Shown here: piece by piece, positions 1 to 12,817 of the stretch | How positions within the stretch are numbered: the stretch's first letter is position 1 | How the letters are laid out: the number at the start of each line of letters is the position of its first letter | NCBI GenBank assembly: GCA_949152475.1 | Contig: OX424568.1 | Location: 13,987,667 to 14,051,666 of the forward strand | DNA length: 64,000 nucleotides | Direction of reading: 5' to 3' | Origin: Terebella lapidaria | Lineage: Eukaryota > Annelida > Polychaeta > Terebellida > Terebellidae | The notes under the pieces: model-generated | Seen by the model: the letters and a program-made list of their open reading frames with translations, nothing else | What the model was told of the DNA's origin: nothing | Database searches by the model: none | Position numbers and translations under genes: made by a program

Positions 1-218
1 CAGGTAGACTTGTGTCAAAATTCATTAGAATAACAGGCCGTCGGAAGGCAATTTTGCTAGAGCAAGGCTTTATTCGAAGTGCCGATTTCTTCAGTGCCTC
101 TTCGAAGCTTGGATATGTTGTGGAATTGGACAATTTTTATCTTTTAAAACAGTTTTTGTATATCTTCATCGTGTATGGATACTATAATACACTAAAGCCA
201 TCATTTATATACTTAAAA

Positions 219-554
219 CAGGGATCGACATTAGGCATATGATACCAGTGGCCCTATGGGGCCAGTAACATCTGGAAACTACTGGCCCCATCCATGATCT
301 ACTGGCCCCACTTTCGAAGTTCAATATCTATCAACATGATCAATGTGTACATGAATATCAAACACTGATGTTTTTACAAAGAACACGGAAGGCTTCCAAA
401 GGAACTGAAACATTGTTAAGTACAAACTCAAAGAATGAATATTTTATACTGGCCCAGTGGGGCCAGTGACTTAGGGATTCTGGTGGCCCCTACTGGCCCC
501 ACAGGCTCAAAATATGGTGTGGGGCCAGCGGGCCAGTGTTAATGTCGATCCCTG
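219..554. mobile_element. MITE with 15 bp perfect terminal inverted repeats
   Basis: The two ends are perfect 15 bp inverted repeats, CAGGGATCGACATTA at 219-233 and its complement at 540-554. They are flanked by a 5 bp direct repeat TAAAA (214-218 and 555-559), which fits a target-site duplication. The interior holds many copies, in both orientations, of GGGGCCAGT-like words and has no coding capacity. This is a non-autonomous DNA transposon. The CAGGG start recalls hAT elements, but a 5 bp duplication does not fit hAT (8 bp), so I leave the superfamily open. Confidence 0.8.
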
Positions 555-1919
555 TAAAATCACCATATTAAATGCACCCCCATGTTAAAAGATAGGGAGG
601 CGTCAGGTGCATATGATTGGTGCATATCCCCAGTCCGAATAAATTCATTGGAATTTGTCATCGATCAGTACTTCCGCTTTCCAGCCCTATAATCCAACAG
701 TTATCATCTGGTTATGTGGATCACAAGAATTGAAAGTGGGATGACAGTGCACATTTGAAAAAATGTTTTTTTTTTCAAATAGAGATCTATTCAACTGTAT
801 CTGTATATATCTGTTATACTCAGCAGACTCAGTTCCTGTTAGATTCCCCTGACATGAGGATAGGTGCAATTTGAAATTGCTTCATATTTTGGTAACAACT
901 GACATTGCCTGACTTACTAAAGTTACTTGATTCGTGTCACACAAGTAGCATTATTTCAATACGTCAGGGCATTTTATTTATGTGCCATGTTGAGAAGTCA
1001 GGTACTTTGACATTACAAATTACAATACATAAGCTATTTACACTGTAATTTTGCGAAAATATAAGAAAACACTGAAGTACACTCACGGTGTTGTTTACAT
1101 CGGTTGCTAGTTGCTCGGTAACTTCCGGTTCCATTAACACCGCATATTACCGTTAGGAATAATTATGTTTTCCCCCGAACGATATGTTTCATGAATACAA
1201 CAATTGGTTTGAACTTTGAACCAAAAGAAATACCATTTTGTTCAGCAGGAGAAATACATTATGAATATGAAAGTTCCCCAGGATGTCAGAATCATATTAG
1301 ATCTAGTGGGTGAGCTGATATGTGTGAGAACGCATTGTAAGTAAATATTTATACAAATGAAGACAGAAATGCATGTTACGGTACGCCAATCTTGTTTCAA
1401 TATAAGAATAGGCTGAGCAAGTATTTGTCCAATTACCACACACAATGATAACTGCAACACTTGTTTTGCTCATCAAAATGTAAAAGTTCAATTTTTTGAG
1501 AATCGATACTCGTATATATATATTTTTTGTTTCGCACACACTGCACGGGTTACTATGGTATACATATAGCCCTTTCTGGCATTCAATCTGAAAATATATT
1601 GAACATTTCATGTATACCTAAATAATTTTCGGGAAGTTTTGGGTGTTGTCTGAACATATATGTTAAACGTGTGGCGCCAAATAAATAATCAAGCTATTAC
1701 ACAACAGTGCCAAGTGTTTCGTTACATTCTGTTGTAATTCCAAAGGAGAGGAACCACAAATGTATAGCAAAACTATACGTCAAGATCTAAAGATGCCTTG
1801 GAGGCATTTCGGTGTACGAATAATTCATAACAAATTGACACAAAACAATAAAATTTAAATCTGGGGGAAAAGACAGACCCGTCGGCAAACAAATACTAGT
1901 ATTCAAGTCAGGTTAAAAG
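555..1919. other. AT-rich intergenic DNA, no gene recognised
   Basis: I see no exon, RNA gene or clear repeat here. Open frames are short and have no recognisable motif. Confidence 0.5.
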
Positions 1920-2300
1920 TTTTTGTCTGGAGCAAGGAGTCCGAAAATAACATCTGCTCCACTCTAAAATGTACCGTTTTCGAGATATATACCTGGACGA
2001 AAATATGAAATGCCAGCTCTGCAAAAATGTCAGTTCAAATTTGAAATCCATCCAAAATACCCCCATATGTTTGTTCATGAAAAGTCTAAAATAACACCTG
2101 CTTCACTTTACGATGCATTGTTTCTGAGAAACCTATGAAATTAGAAAAATGTTGAACCAGGAAAACTATCAGATCAAGTTCAAAGTTCATCCCCTTAGAC
2201 ATGTTCACCTAGAGTCCGAAAATATCAACCCTTTCCCTCCATGACACACCGTTTCGAGATTCATCAAGGATGACTCAACAAAAAGCTCTTTCGAGTGGTA
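1920..2300 (-). repeat. Degenerate ~140 bp tandem repeat
   Basis: Three units begin with GTCCGAAAATA-like text near 1938, 2083 and 2213, each followed by a stretch ending CGTTTCGAGA or similar. The reverse complement matches the array at 52.57-53.56 kb (TCTCGGAAACGGTGCATCG and neighbouring text). Both loci therefore carry one repeat family in opposite orientations. Confidence 0.55.
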
Positions 2301-3813
2301 GGTCATAGGTCGATTGACAGGTTGATCTCGAAACCATAGGGTACTTGCAAATGGTATATGAATCTATATAGGAAATTATGCAGCCATTGTTTGAATAACT
2401 TTCGAGTTATCATCCGGACACCAAGTAAAAAAAGTGCCGGTTCAAAAACAAAACGGTTCTTCCAAATATTGTTCTTGCAAATATTTTCCACATCAAGGCA
2501 AACTAAAGTTATCGTCTGGAAACCAAAAAAATAAAAAACTAAAAGAAGAAGGGGGGGGGGGGGGGGTTCCACTAAAACCAAGAATGATGGATCGATATTT
2601 TATAGGCTTGTTGATAGCTGTAAAATAAAGCTTATATTGAGAAATGTTCTGTTGTATAGGATGTCAGTTGGAGTGAAAATAGGTTCGATTCCAAGTCACG
2701 TCTCAATCATCGACGAATGTTTCAAGTTCCAAGTTCCCCTTCATCCCAATGAGGATGCTACGGTTTGCGCTGGGTAAGGATTATAGTTGAAGCACCAGGA
2801 TTCTCAGCGAAGGTGATGAGGAAGCTAATAGATTTAGTCTGATCTGCTTCAGGTCTTCAGCGATGCAGTAGTACACACTTCACACACACAAAAAGACAGG
2901 ACCCCCCTCCCCTCCCCCCGGAAAAAAATGCATATGTCATCTTCATTCCCATCTTTTAACCGTCGAATATTTTCGCAACTTATTTTAAAGTTTATAGTAA
3001 GTACATTAGCTTCTTATCTTGACATTTACCTTGAAATTGGCCATAAAGTCCAATTGAGTACGAAGCTATATGACAAACGAGGCGATTTGATTGTTCTATC
3101 ATCAATTTCCCTATCTTGAGCAGTAATATCTCAACATCACCAACCTACGGCCTATGCAAATCCCAGTTAAACCGATCTGCTAAAGCATGTCACCAGGACT
3201 TTTTTGTCAGAGCACAGATTTTGACTTCCAAATTGCTTAAACAGGGATAATGCCTAGACTGAGGTCGACATTCAAGAAGTTTTATGGTTGGCACTATGAT
3301 CTGGTTGTAGATTACGCCATAAATTTGCGTCTTGATTCGCCACATGCATATGCTATGTGTATATCACAGTGGGTGTCGCATGCGGGGCAGGAGATGTTCA
3401 TTCTTCTGGAGCACATGATTTCACACTCAGCTGGCTTGATGAATGTAACATCTACCTGACTTTGATAGTATACTGACAAACAGTATCTATTTGTTTCTAC
3501 TATAGAATTTATAGCTGACCTTGACTTTGACTTGCGCCAACTTCGAAAGGTCAAAACGATCATTTTACGGGGAAAACCAACAATTTCTGGACTTTGTGGC
3601 TCATTACGGTACATTCCTTCGGTAACCTTCCTGAGCCAGTTATGCATTGAATGTTTAAACATGTATGTATAGTTGGTTATTCTACTGAACATCGAAATAA
3701 CAATTCTTGTGTCATGGGTCATAAAAATATGGCTTGTCATAACAATTGGAGCTCGCTTTTAGAAAAGCTTTTAGTAAGATTATTGATAACATATAACATA
3801 GACCACTAAGATT

Positions 3814-3856
<43 letters not shown>
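3814..3856. repeat. (AAC)n microsatellite
   Basis: Uninterrupted ACA/AAC trinucleotide run of about 43 bp. Confidence 0.95.
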
Positions 3857-3858
<2 letters not shown>

Positions 3859-4276
3859 GTCAACTGACTCAAAATGTTTCAAATTTTCACACTAGCTGAA
3901 GGTTTCCATAGTATTACATTTTATTACAGTCGGTAACGATTATCCGCGGTATAAATGAGAGGTCAATTGGTGCAAATATTCCCATCATCCTTTGCAACTT
4001 CCTTTTCACCATCTTGGGCTATCCGTGATTTTGTATGTTTAAGTTCTTATCGTTATTCTCGCTCTGTAATAAATGTCACTACCATAAATGGAATAATCGA
4101 AGTAATTTTGGATAAATAAATATCTTGTCTGTTATTTTGTGAAATACTGATGTCGTGGTGTCCGAAGATCACCTCGATTGCTCTCGATGTAAACAAGGCC
4201 ATACCCATCAGGTCCCATGTCCACATGAACATCTCTGACTTGACAGTTACCGTACTTCTGCATTGTGTGGGGGTAC

Positions 4277-4410
4277 AGGTGATAAGGCCGCCAAAGTGAT
4301 CAGGCCGCCATCAAACTACAGGTTAAGTGATGGATGATGAGTGTTATGACACTCGTGCATACGGGTATGATAATATTCGGCCTGATCGCTTTGGCGGCCT
4401 TATCGCTTGG
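4277..4410. repeat. Small fold-back element
   Basis: GTGATAAGGCCGCCAAAGTG at 4277 and the following bases reappear inverted at about 4378-4406, with one or two differences over about 28 bp. The loop is about 75 bp. The structure is a short MITE-like hairpin with no coding capacity. Confidence 0.7.
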
Positions 4411-5510
4411 TAACGATTGTGTGTATGTGTCCGAAACTGTTTAATTTTGATGTTTTCAAACAGCGCTTGCATAGTAAACTCTACAGTATCTATTACACAA
4501 ATCTTGAGGCACATTTGATATTAGATTCTATATAGATCTACCAAAAGTATGCTGGGTTATTATTGATCTTCAAGATGATGCAAAAAGAAATCACATCTGA
4601 TTATGTTACAGTGAAAGGGGACGTTGGGAAGTCGAATGGGATACAGTGCAAAAGGTTTTGATATTCTCGATGGTAGGGCATGTATGACAGCAAAATTTAG
4701 AAATTGATTAATCGGACATGAATAATCGAATCGTAATCGATTAATCGGAAATGTAGAACAAATCAACAGTTGCGTTTCCAACTTTCCAGGGAAGAAAAGG
4801 TAACACCATGCACATGTCACCGTGTAGTGAATAACAGCTAAATGTGGTTTCTAAGTAGGGGTAGCACGATATATCGACATATCGATAATCAAATTTTACC
4901 AAGCCCCGATATATCGTATCGAAGGGTTCAGAAAATATTGATATCTTAAATGTAGTTAAACACCAAGTTTGACACAGGTGGTCAACCATACGCAGACGGC
5001 TTTCCCTGTATCGATCGCTTGATACTTGTGCGTGGTTATCAGCTGGTTACTGTGCAACGAAATAAAATATTCGGTGCGTGCATGCATGTCTGATGTTTTA
5101 GACTAAATGTCTTCAACTTTGTACATCTAACCCATAATCACAGGTTTTCGGTAAACTCTGTTGGACGTCTACGTGTTTTTTGGTGATTTGGTAGGCTTTT
5201 ATTCTCAAGAAAAAAAATTGATATATCGACCTTCAAATCACGACAAGCATTCTTCAGTCCATGATCAGTGAAAATTACTAGGTCTATCATAATGACTATA
5301 TTCCAAGTATTTGTTTGAACTCCATTTCACTTACGGCATTAGAGTAGTGCAGTATGTTCTGTTGATTTGTGATATATTATGAAGAAACATGTGCTGACGT
5401 TTTTTTTGTGGACACTTTTCTGTTCATTGATGATGTGGAGTAGATTCTGTGCTGCCTTACAAATAGTGAATTGCATTTCTTGTTTTGCAGGTGCCCTAGC
5501 ATCCTGAGCC

Positions 5511-6634
5511 ATGGCGGATGCTCCTGAAGCAAAAACCGTCTCGACGAAACGTCCCGGAAGGTAACGTACTTTGTAAACACATGATTGTCTGGTGATGCCA
5601 GAGAATAATGACTCCTTTCACCTGTTTTCTCTTTACAACTAGAACTAACAGGTATACAAAAATCAGTGCAAGGGTCATCTAGAAAGGACCTTGATATGTT
5701 TCTCACAATTGACAACTAAATGTTTCTTCCGAAGGCACAAAGCCCCTTGAGTTATTCCATTTTCGTGATCTGGTTGCCTCTATACAGGTTGTACGTGAAG
5801 GCTGTGTTCACTGGATTCAAGAGGGGACTTCGCAACCAGCACGAAAACACCTCCCTGCTGAGAATCGAGGGCGTCACAACCCGCAAGGAAACTGACTTCT
5901 ATCTCGGCAAGCGATGTGCCTATGTCTACAAGGCTAAAAAGTTAGTAACTTATATTGCTAAAAAATGTGATATTGTGCTATGGTGCTATACTGACATGTA
6001 CAAAAAGATCAACCGAAAGATTCTTATTGGCGGCAATAATATTACAGTAATATTAGAATATAGTAGCCTGTACTAATAAGGTGAAGTTATTTTGGAGGAT
6101 CTTCTATCCCAGATGTAATACAACCAGTTTCAAAAATTTGCTGAGCGAAACGTGTTAAAGAATATTATTGCACCGACTGAAACTTAGGTAATTGAAATGT
6201 ATCTGACACTACTGGTCGAAGCCTGTTTCACATGCCTGATTTCGACTAATATATCCATGTTTCCCCCACCAGTAAGACGGCGTGTCCCGGCCATGACAAG
6301 CCGAGCAAGCTACGAGTGATCTGGGGCAAGGTGACCCGCGCCCATGGCAACAGTGGCTCCGTACGCGCCAAGTTCAGGAAGAACCTGCCTCCCAGTGCCA
6401 TGGGCAAGCGAATCCGAGTGGTGAGTCTAGTGAAAGTGCTGAGGGATAGGAGAACTTGCACACAATTTGTTGTTCATGGATTGTTTTCATGCAATTAAGT
6501 TTGCATAATCATTCCTGCAAATTTTGTTATGTTTGTGGCAGTGTACTTGCATATGCAATGTATTACCAGTTTCAATACCAGTATTTTGATATTTATACTG
6601 TCTATTTCAGATGCTGTACCCATCACGTGTATAA
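5511..6634 (+). CDS. RPL35A: Ribosomal protein L35a (eL33), four coding exons
   Basis: Component of the large cytosolic ribosomal subunit. Coding exons are 5511-5560, 5788-5940, 6273-6420 and 6611-6634. All junctions are GT-AG and phases join without error, giving 124 codons plus stop. The signature blocks are present: [56 protein letters not shown], and the last exon MLYPSRV. Intact introns show a functional gene, not a processed pseudogene. The first coding exon starts 20 nt after a splice acceptor (5488-5490), so a 5' non-coding exon lies upstream, as is common in ribosomal protein genes. The N-terminus is longer than in the 110-residue human protein: about 16 residues ([15 protein letters not shown]) precede the conserved core. 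The start is the only ATG in frame with that core. Identity is certain from the family motifs; the 5' end of the mRNA is not known. Confidence 0.97.
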
Positions 6635-6656
6635 GAATGTATGCAGCGAGACACAG

Positions 6657-6662
6657 AATAAA
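6657..6662 (+). terminator. Polyadenylation signal of RPL35A
   Basis: AATAAA lies 22 nt after the stop codon, giving the very short 3' UTR typical of ribosomal protein mRNAs. Confidence 0.8.
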
Positions 6663-7343
6663 TAAGAAAAACCCATTACTGTTTTATTCTTGTATTCAGA
6701 TACACTACACACACAAAGTTGAGGATTTTTGTATCAAATTCAAGACAACAAAATTGTTCACATTTCTAAACAATTTGGGAACAAGCTCAACTTTTGGTAG
6801 TATTTGTATATTATCGTTACCAGAAATACATTGGTCTTATGTATTTCTGTCATTACCTAGTGATTTTACATGCAACGATAGCCAACTCTGTAATTATGTA
6901 GAGTACTAAAATTTGTCTGATGCTGAGACACAATATTTGTGTGGAAAAAAAATTTGCCAGTATAAGTAAATATTGGAAAATTCATTGTTACAATAAGAAT
7001 CCTCAGATTATTCAATCTTCTGGTATAAAACATTACAATGGTCCCAAAGCTCTTGCAAAAGATGCTCCCAAATAATATCTTGAAAATAGCCTCGTACTAG
7101 AACAAGGATAATTGTTTTGTATTGAAGACTAATTTATACATCCTCATGTAGACAGCATGGTGTTCAAACACCTTCCGATTCAAGGTCACCCTGTGAGTAA
7201 CATGCAAGTGTTCCAACCCATAATACGAAACCGGAGTTCTGTCGAAGCACAGGCCAATGAGTAATTTTGGGTGGTCATAACTTTGAATGTCGGATCATGA
7301 GATCATCTGAGGTGATTTACCGTATTTGACTTATGCTCATGAT

Positions 7344-7740
7344 AATAATAATATTTAGTTCTTATAGAGCGCTAATATCCAACAATCGTTGCTCAGTGCA
7401 TTGAACAATTATTATTATCCCTGGCAGACCTGTTCATTTTGACACTTACTCAACCTCCTGGGAGGCACACAGCTCTATGTGCAGCCATCTTCAGGGGTAG
7501 AGAAACTATTCATAATTTCATACACATTGCCATTTCTGTCTATAGCCAGGTGCCCAATTATACTGTTTGGGTGAACAGCATACAGCAGCGCAGGTGAATG
7601 CATGAACAGGGTCACCCATCAATGTATTACCCGCGCCCAGCGTTACATAACTTAGGTGATCTTACGGGTACCGGTGTGTCATGCGCTACAAGGCCGTATG
7701 ATACCCGCCCAAGTTTTATCTTGAAGCCCTCGATGTCCAT
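7344..7740. repeat. Probable dispersed repeat, SINE-like appearance
   Basis: It opens with an (ATA)n run, then TTCTTATAGAGCGCTAA and later GAACAATTATTATTATCCCTGG. A similar start (ATA run, TTCTTATAAAGTGC, later CTCAAAGCGCTG) occurs in the insertion at 43172-43436, so the text is repetitive within the window. I see no target duplication and no polymerase III boxes, so the class is uncertain. Confidence 0.35.
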
Positions 7741-8609
7741 GACGACCATGAGCCAATTTACAATTTTGAATTCTCATATTCGAATTTCAAGGCCCTCATG
7801 AAATACATAATACTAGTATTATAAGTCCATCAATACCCATAAATACAAACCACAAGATTACTGTCTGCCCCTTCAAATTGTGATTTCAGATGTGACCTTG
7901 CGATTTACAACTCAAGGTCATCTACATAAGAACAAGTTCAAGATGACCAAAAGATGTATCATATAGTAATTATTATATGCTCGTTATTCAAACCTAAGCT
8001 CAATTGAACCATGTGGTGTCCAAAAGCTAATGGTGCTTCTTGGGTTTTTGGGCCTTTCAGACCTGATATTTGGACTTTTTTGAAGCCTAACCTCTTTCAT
8101 ACATGAAATAAATATCACAATGTCATGCCCACACAAAATCAGAAAAACGTGATGAACGGACTTTCAGAAAAGTAAGAAAACGAACAAAATAGAGAAAAAC
8201 TCGTGAAGCCAAAAAAGTTATTTACCGGTGACGGACGGCCATTTCCAATGCTGAGTCGGCAAATTTGGAGCTGCCGAAATATGAAAACGTCTCTTCGTCA
8301 CGTTCTCTTGCTTTAGATGGTAAATGCAAGCGCCGAAGTGCATAAAATTCCATGAGTTTATACATGTACAAATTGAAGCCCCAATCGACCACGAGCATTT
8401 CTTCAGACATATCATAAAATACAAGGAGTTGCGTATTAGTCTAGGGTATATAGTGTTTCACGGGGAAAAAATTGCAACACTAACAAATCATGTGGAATTG
8501 TTTACCTTAAAGGCATCTGAATAACATACGAAAAGTCAGAAGAGATAAAAATTAGCCCAAAGGCTAAGATAAGTTACCAGACAATTCTGGTTTGGCCATG
8601 GCAGCATTG

Positions 8610-9030
8610 GCAGGTAGCAGACCTTGAGATTTACCAATCAAGGTTCACAGTGTGAACATATGACCTTGAGATTTACCAATCAAGGTCATCCTCTTGAACT
8701 TCGATGTCACCATTACATGTACGTGTGCGGCATTTGATATTCTATATGTTCATAATACAAAGATATATCTACACATTCCGAGTCAGACATTTGGCAATCA
8801 ATGTCATCTGACGTCAAGTTCAAGGTCATCATTAGTTGTGCCATGTATGTCTTCCTATATGTTCATAATGCAAACATGAGCTTTATCTGCAAGCATTTCA
8901 TCTATAGAGGCAAATCTGGGCATTTTTTGACCCCAAAATGGCTGTTTTTACCTTTCAAGGTCATCGAAGGTCAAATTCAAGGTCACCACACAAGTCGCCA
9001 TATATGACTTCTCATTTGAAAGTGTCAATT
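8610..9030. repeat. Repeats rich in TCAAGGTCA / TGACCTTGA
   Basis: Units such as TGACCTTGAGATTTACCAAT followed by CAAGGTCAT recur, alternating with conserved ATGTTCATAATGCAAA-type text. The same family occurs around 7880-7960, 22.7-23.9 kb and 47.6-48.3 kb. The core word equals the monomer site of ERR/SF-1 type nuclear receptors, but the spread looks like dispersed repeat DNA. No gene is seen. Confidence 0.5.
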
Positions 9031-9273
9031 TCTAAGCTGTATCTTCAAGTGTTTTATGACTACAGTCCGGACAGCTCCCATTATGAAGGAAAAAAGTGCC
9101 GAAAATTTTTTTTCAAAGGGTGAAAATTTTTTTTTGCCTAGAAATGGCCCAAAATGGATAGTAATGCGATTTGGAGCAAAAAAAAAATTTTCGCCGACCC
9201 GTCAAAAATTCAAAATGGCCGCCACACGCAGACCAGCGATTCAGGGGCAACCAAACTTTACATATAACAGAGG

Positions 9274-9486
9274 TACTGTAAAAAGACTAATTTTGGCGGC
9301 TATTAAATTTGGCGGTTTCGAGCCCCACGTTATTTGGCGGAGATTTAATTTGGCGGTTTTGAAACGACTTATATTTCTTAATATATATATCTAGTTAATT
9401 TGGTGGACGATTTAATTTGGCGGTTTTTCCCCTACCGCCAAATCCGCCAAATTATATCGTTCGCCAAATTTAGTAGTTTTACAGTA
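9274..9486. mobile_element. Tc1/mariner-like MITE (TA target)
   Basis: The ends are TA-CTGTAAAA...TTTTACAG-TA with inverted repeats of about 26 bp continuing into an ACTAATTTTGGCGG-like stretch. The interior consists of repeated TTTGGCGG words and their complements. There is no coding capacity. The TA flanks on both sides fit a TA target-site duplication. Confidence 0.7.
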
Positions 9487-9879
9487 TATAAGGGGAATCT
9501 TTTGAGACCAAAAACTCAAAACTGATCAGACAGTTTTTGAGAAAATGGCCGTCAAATTCCAAAACTTTGAAAAAAATGCGAGCTGGATAGGAGCGGGATA
9601 GGTGTCTGTGATGTTCACGTGGCATTGACTTTGATACTTTAGTATCACTTGGATTTGACCACGTACACTTATTCTGTGAAAATCATCCATGGATTAAGTC
9701 TAGGAATATAAATTTATCTATTTGTCGCTATTCATTCTAATCCCCCAACAAAGTCACCAAGTGGCAGAACAGTGTCAACTTATCCCATTCTTCTACTCAT
9801 CGGAACAGCACTACTTATAACCTATTCGTGTAATCCATGTCTTTCTTACAGCGGTAATAGGTTGATACATACATTTCTG

Positions 9880-11250
9880 GCTGCTTTTTACCAACAGGGA
9901 ATGTTGGAATCACCAGGATCCTCCCTGGGAACTCGAATACCGAGTCGGAATTTGTTTCATGCCGGTTGGCCAGTCCTGTCTAGGTCCGGACCAGGGGCTG
10001 GGTCCTGATAGGAATCTGGTTTCCATTGGGACAATCAATGCCGATGCAGTCGGCGGTGATTACCCATATCTTCTACTGCATTCTCGTACCTTTGGGTCGA
10101 ATGTCCGCTCTTCCAGACGATGTCTCAGCCTCGGGGCTTGTCTTCGCTGCCGCCATTGTAACGAGGGATTTAGATATTTCCTTCGTACCTCCTTGGCTTC
10201 AGGAACGCTCCCTTCCATGTCTTTGGGACTCGCAGCTAAGGCCCTTTCTGTGGGATTTCCGTCAGGTACAACAATACCCCCAGGTGCTATCCCAAAGATC
10301 TCAGGCAGTTGGAGCTGAGCCTCAGTGCTTGTCTAACGTTTCAGCCCCAATTCCATGAGTCAGTAGATGAAAACCCAAATGACCCATCGATTGTTGCATG
10401 TCAGCCTGCACAAGAGCTGTCTCCGCCTGGTATCTTCCTGATTCCCGCAGGTTTAACACAGGAAGCCACGTGCAGCTGGCTGTCATCCCCGCTTTGACGC
10501 TGCCAGGCTCAAAAGGAGCAGTTTCTCGTGGTCACTCTGGTACAGAGTATTTCTTACGTGTCAATTGCCTCTCCTGTGCTTGGTTACACCAGGCCAGCCT
10601 CAGCGACCGATCAAGATGTCGCTGGCTCCACCCTATCTGCTCCCCTCGTTGGTATGACCAGGACCATATTACCTGGGGCTTCCCATACCTTCCCATACCT
10701 CCAGCTGGAACTCATCAGCGTTGCCTCTGAGTCGGAGTGTTCACCAAGCTTTCAAGCGCCGGTGGCAGGGAGTTCTCAAGAACAAGAGAGACAATGCCAA
10801 GCAGTCGAAGCTCTCCAAGGTCTTTGAACCTTCCCAGAAGGACTTTCTTGCCAAGCCGTTTTGGCCCTCCCAAGGAGGTGTTGCACAACTTATCCTCCCC
10901 TTACTCGGTGTCTGTGGCCATGTCTCAGCCAAGGGAAGTCCAACGCCCCTACAGTCTGTAATTTTGATAGACTCTACCCTGGATTGGCTGGCAGCTGCTA
11001 CAATATATATGCTCGACCAGCTTTTCTGAGGTCTTGGATGAAATACTGCAGTCGGCAGTTGGGCTCCTTAACAGCGTGGGCTTCATGATCAGGGAATGCT
11101 TCTACCAAGCCTCTTTTGGAACCTTCTTCATTGAACAGTTTTGACAAGTCGCTCCATTTCAATGCCCCTGATACCCTCTTGACAAAGTTGCCACTGCCTC
11201 ATGCTGGCATCCTGTGCTCAAGGAACATGCAACCAATACCCGAGTACATT
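9880..11250 (+). other. GC-richer, coding-like but broken region
   Basis: This stretch differs from its AT-rich surroundings in base content, and long open segments recur in all + frames, broken by stops and frame changes. Examples are 10026-10358, 10528-10827 and 10721-11029. That pattern fits an old decayed coding sequence, possibly retroelement gag-like. I recognise no catalytic motif or domain and assign no function. Confidence 0.35.
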
Positions 11251-12227
11251 CATCATCCACATAACATGTTATTCCTTCACGTCTTGTCGTGTTACCTTTC
11301 ACAAAACGTGTTGTTTTGAAAATATCACGTCATGTTGTCAATCATGTAGTAAATCAATTTGAGCAGTCCCTTTGGAACAGCAGCACGATCCGAGCCAACA
11401 TTTAGAAAATTTCAGGCTCGTAGTTCCCCTCTGAAATCATTGGACTCAAAATAATACCATGCCAAAACTGAACGTACAGGAACACGCGGGTTGTTGAAGG
11501 AATCTCAACAGAACCACTTGTTTAGGCCCTATGGTTTCATTGTGGGTGGGAGTTGTGGATGTGGATGAGCTCAGATCCGTTGTGGCAGAGTTACTGTCGT
11601 GCAATCTTCTGCTTTAGAAGTGCTCCATAAACATTTTTGACATGCTTTGCCACGCATAAATCAGCATCAACCTCTCTCTGGCCACAACAACTGGATAAGC
11701 TACTCTTCCTGTTTGTGAATGTGACAAGGGATTATCAAAGCTCTTTGCTGTGTTGAGTAAGCACCATTCACACAGCTGTGGTTGAACGAAGCCTCTTTGT
11801 GAATAAAAAAAATAATGTATGGTGAGGATTCATTATTCATCAAAATGGTGGACATATTCCAAGCTACTATCAAACAGATGATTGTACGAGAGGCAGAGCT
11901 ACTCTAAGTCACTACAAAACTGAATTGCCTGTCTCCAGCAAATGGCTTTGCTAACATGCAGTCCCTCCACTTTCCTGCAAATTCAATACGGCAAATCGGT
12001 ACTGTGATTGTCATTATATCTAAGCAATAAATTGTAGTGAGTCCATTGATATGCTAATTTTAAACTTCAGTTCACGAGTTTACGGATATCATGTGGTAAT
12101 TTCAAACTTGTTAGTTGAATATGTGTCCACCGGTTCTGGTATCCCTTTCACTGACATCATTATAGGCACCAAAAGCTTGCTTCTATCCGCCACAAGCTTA
12201 TATATAGTCGAAAATTGTCACAGGCAA

Positions 12228-12660
12228 CCAGAGAACGACGTTATCACCACTGTATTTCTGGGGTCCGATAATATAGGGGTAGACACCAACATTTTGCTTT
12301 CATCTGACTTAGAAGCTGAAATATAGCTAGAAACGTGTTTTTTTTCGAATTTTCCAGGTTTTTCATGGCAGTCATTCCGGATTTTGAAACAACCAACAGT
12401 CACAGAAACTCAGCAATATCACCATCAGATTCCTTGGGTCAGAAAATGTGTGGGTAGACACCAAAATTTTGCCTCTATCTGCCATAGCAGCATAAATATA
12501 GCTGGATATGTGATTTTACGAATTTCCCGGGTTTGTGGCAGCCATTTTGGATTTTGAAACAACCAACAGTCCCAGAAACTCAGCAATACCACCATCAGAT
12601 TCCATTGGTCAGAAAACATGGGGGTAGACACTAAAATCTCCAAAGTAGATGCAGTAGATA
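12228..12660. repeat. Tandem repeat with ~170 bp period
   Basis: Two and a half copies of a unit containing GGTAGACACCAAAATTTTG (near 12277, 12451, 12619) and TTTTGAAACAACCAACAGTC (near 12383, 12555). Steps are about 174 and 168 bp. A short piece in inverse orientation (TGTCTACCCC) follows the array element at 14230. Confidence 0.7.
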
Positions 12661-12817
12661 ACCTGCTAGTTCAGTTTTAAGCTATTTTGCGTTTAAATGG
12701 CAGCCATCTTGGATTTTTGGGAATACCCCCCATGGGATTGATGGGGACTTTTTTTGTGGGTAATCGATATGGTCTCCAGAGTCACTGTGCACAAATTCAG
12801 CTTTGACATCCAGATGT

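Larger units (their letters stand above)
2301..5490. other. Intergenic DNA upstream of the L35a gene
   Basis: No convincing gene. It holds a 16 nt G run (2551-2566), a microsatellite, a hairpin element and an ATCGAT-rich stretch around 4680-4930. The first non-coding exon and promoter of the L35a gene should lie in the last part, because the coding exon is preceded by a splice acceptor at 5488-5490. I could not place them. Confidence 0.4.

Noticed and set aside
3312..3740. 142-codon - strand frame in AT-rich DNA
   Set aside because: No recognisable motif, splice signals or repeat homology; expected by chance.
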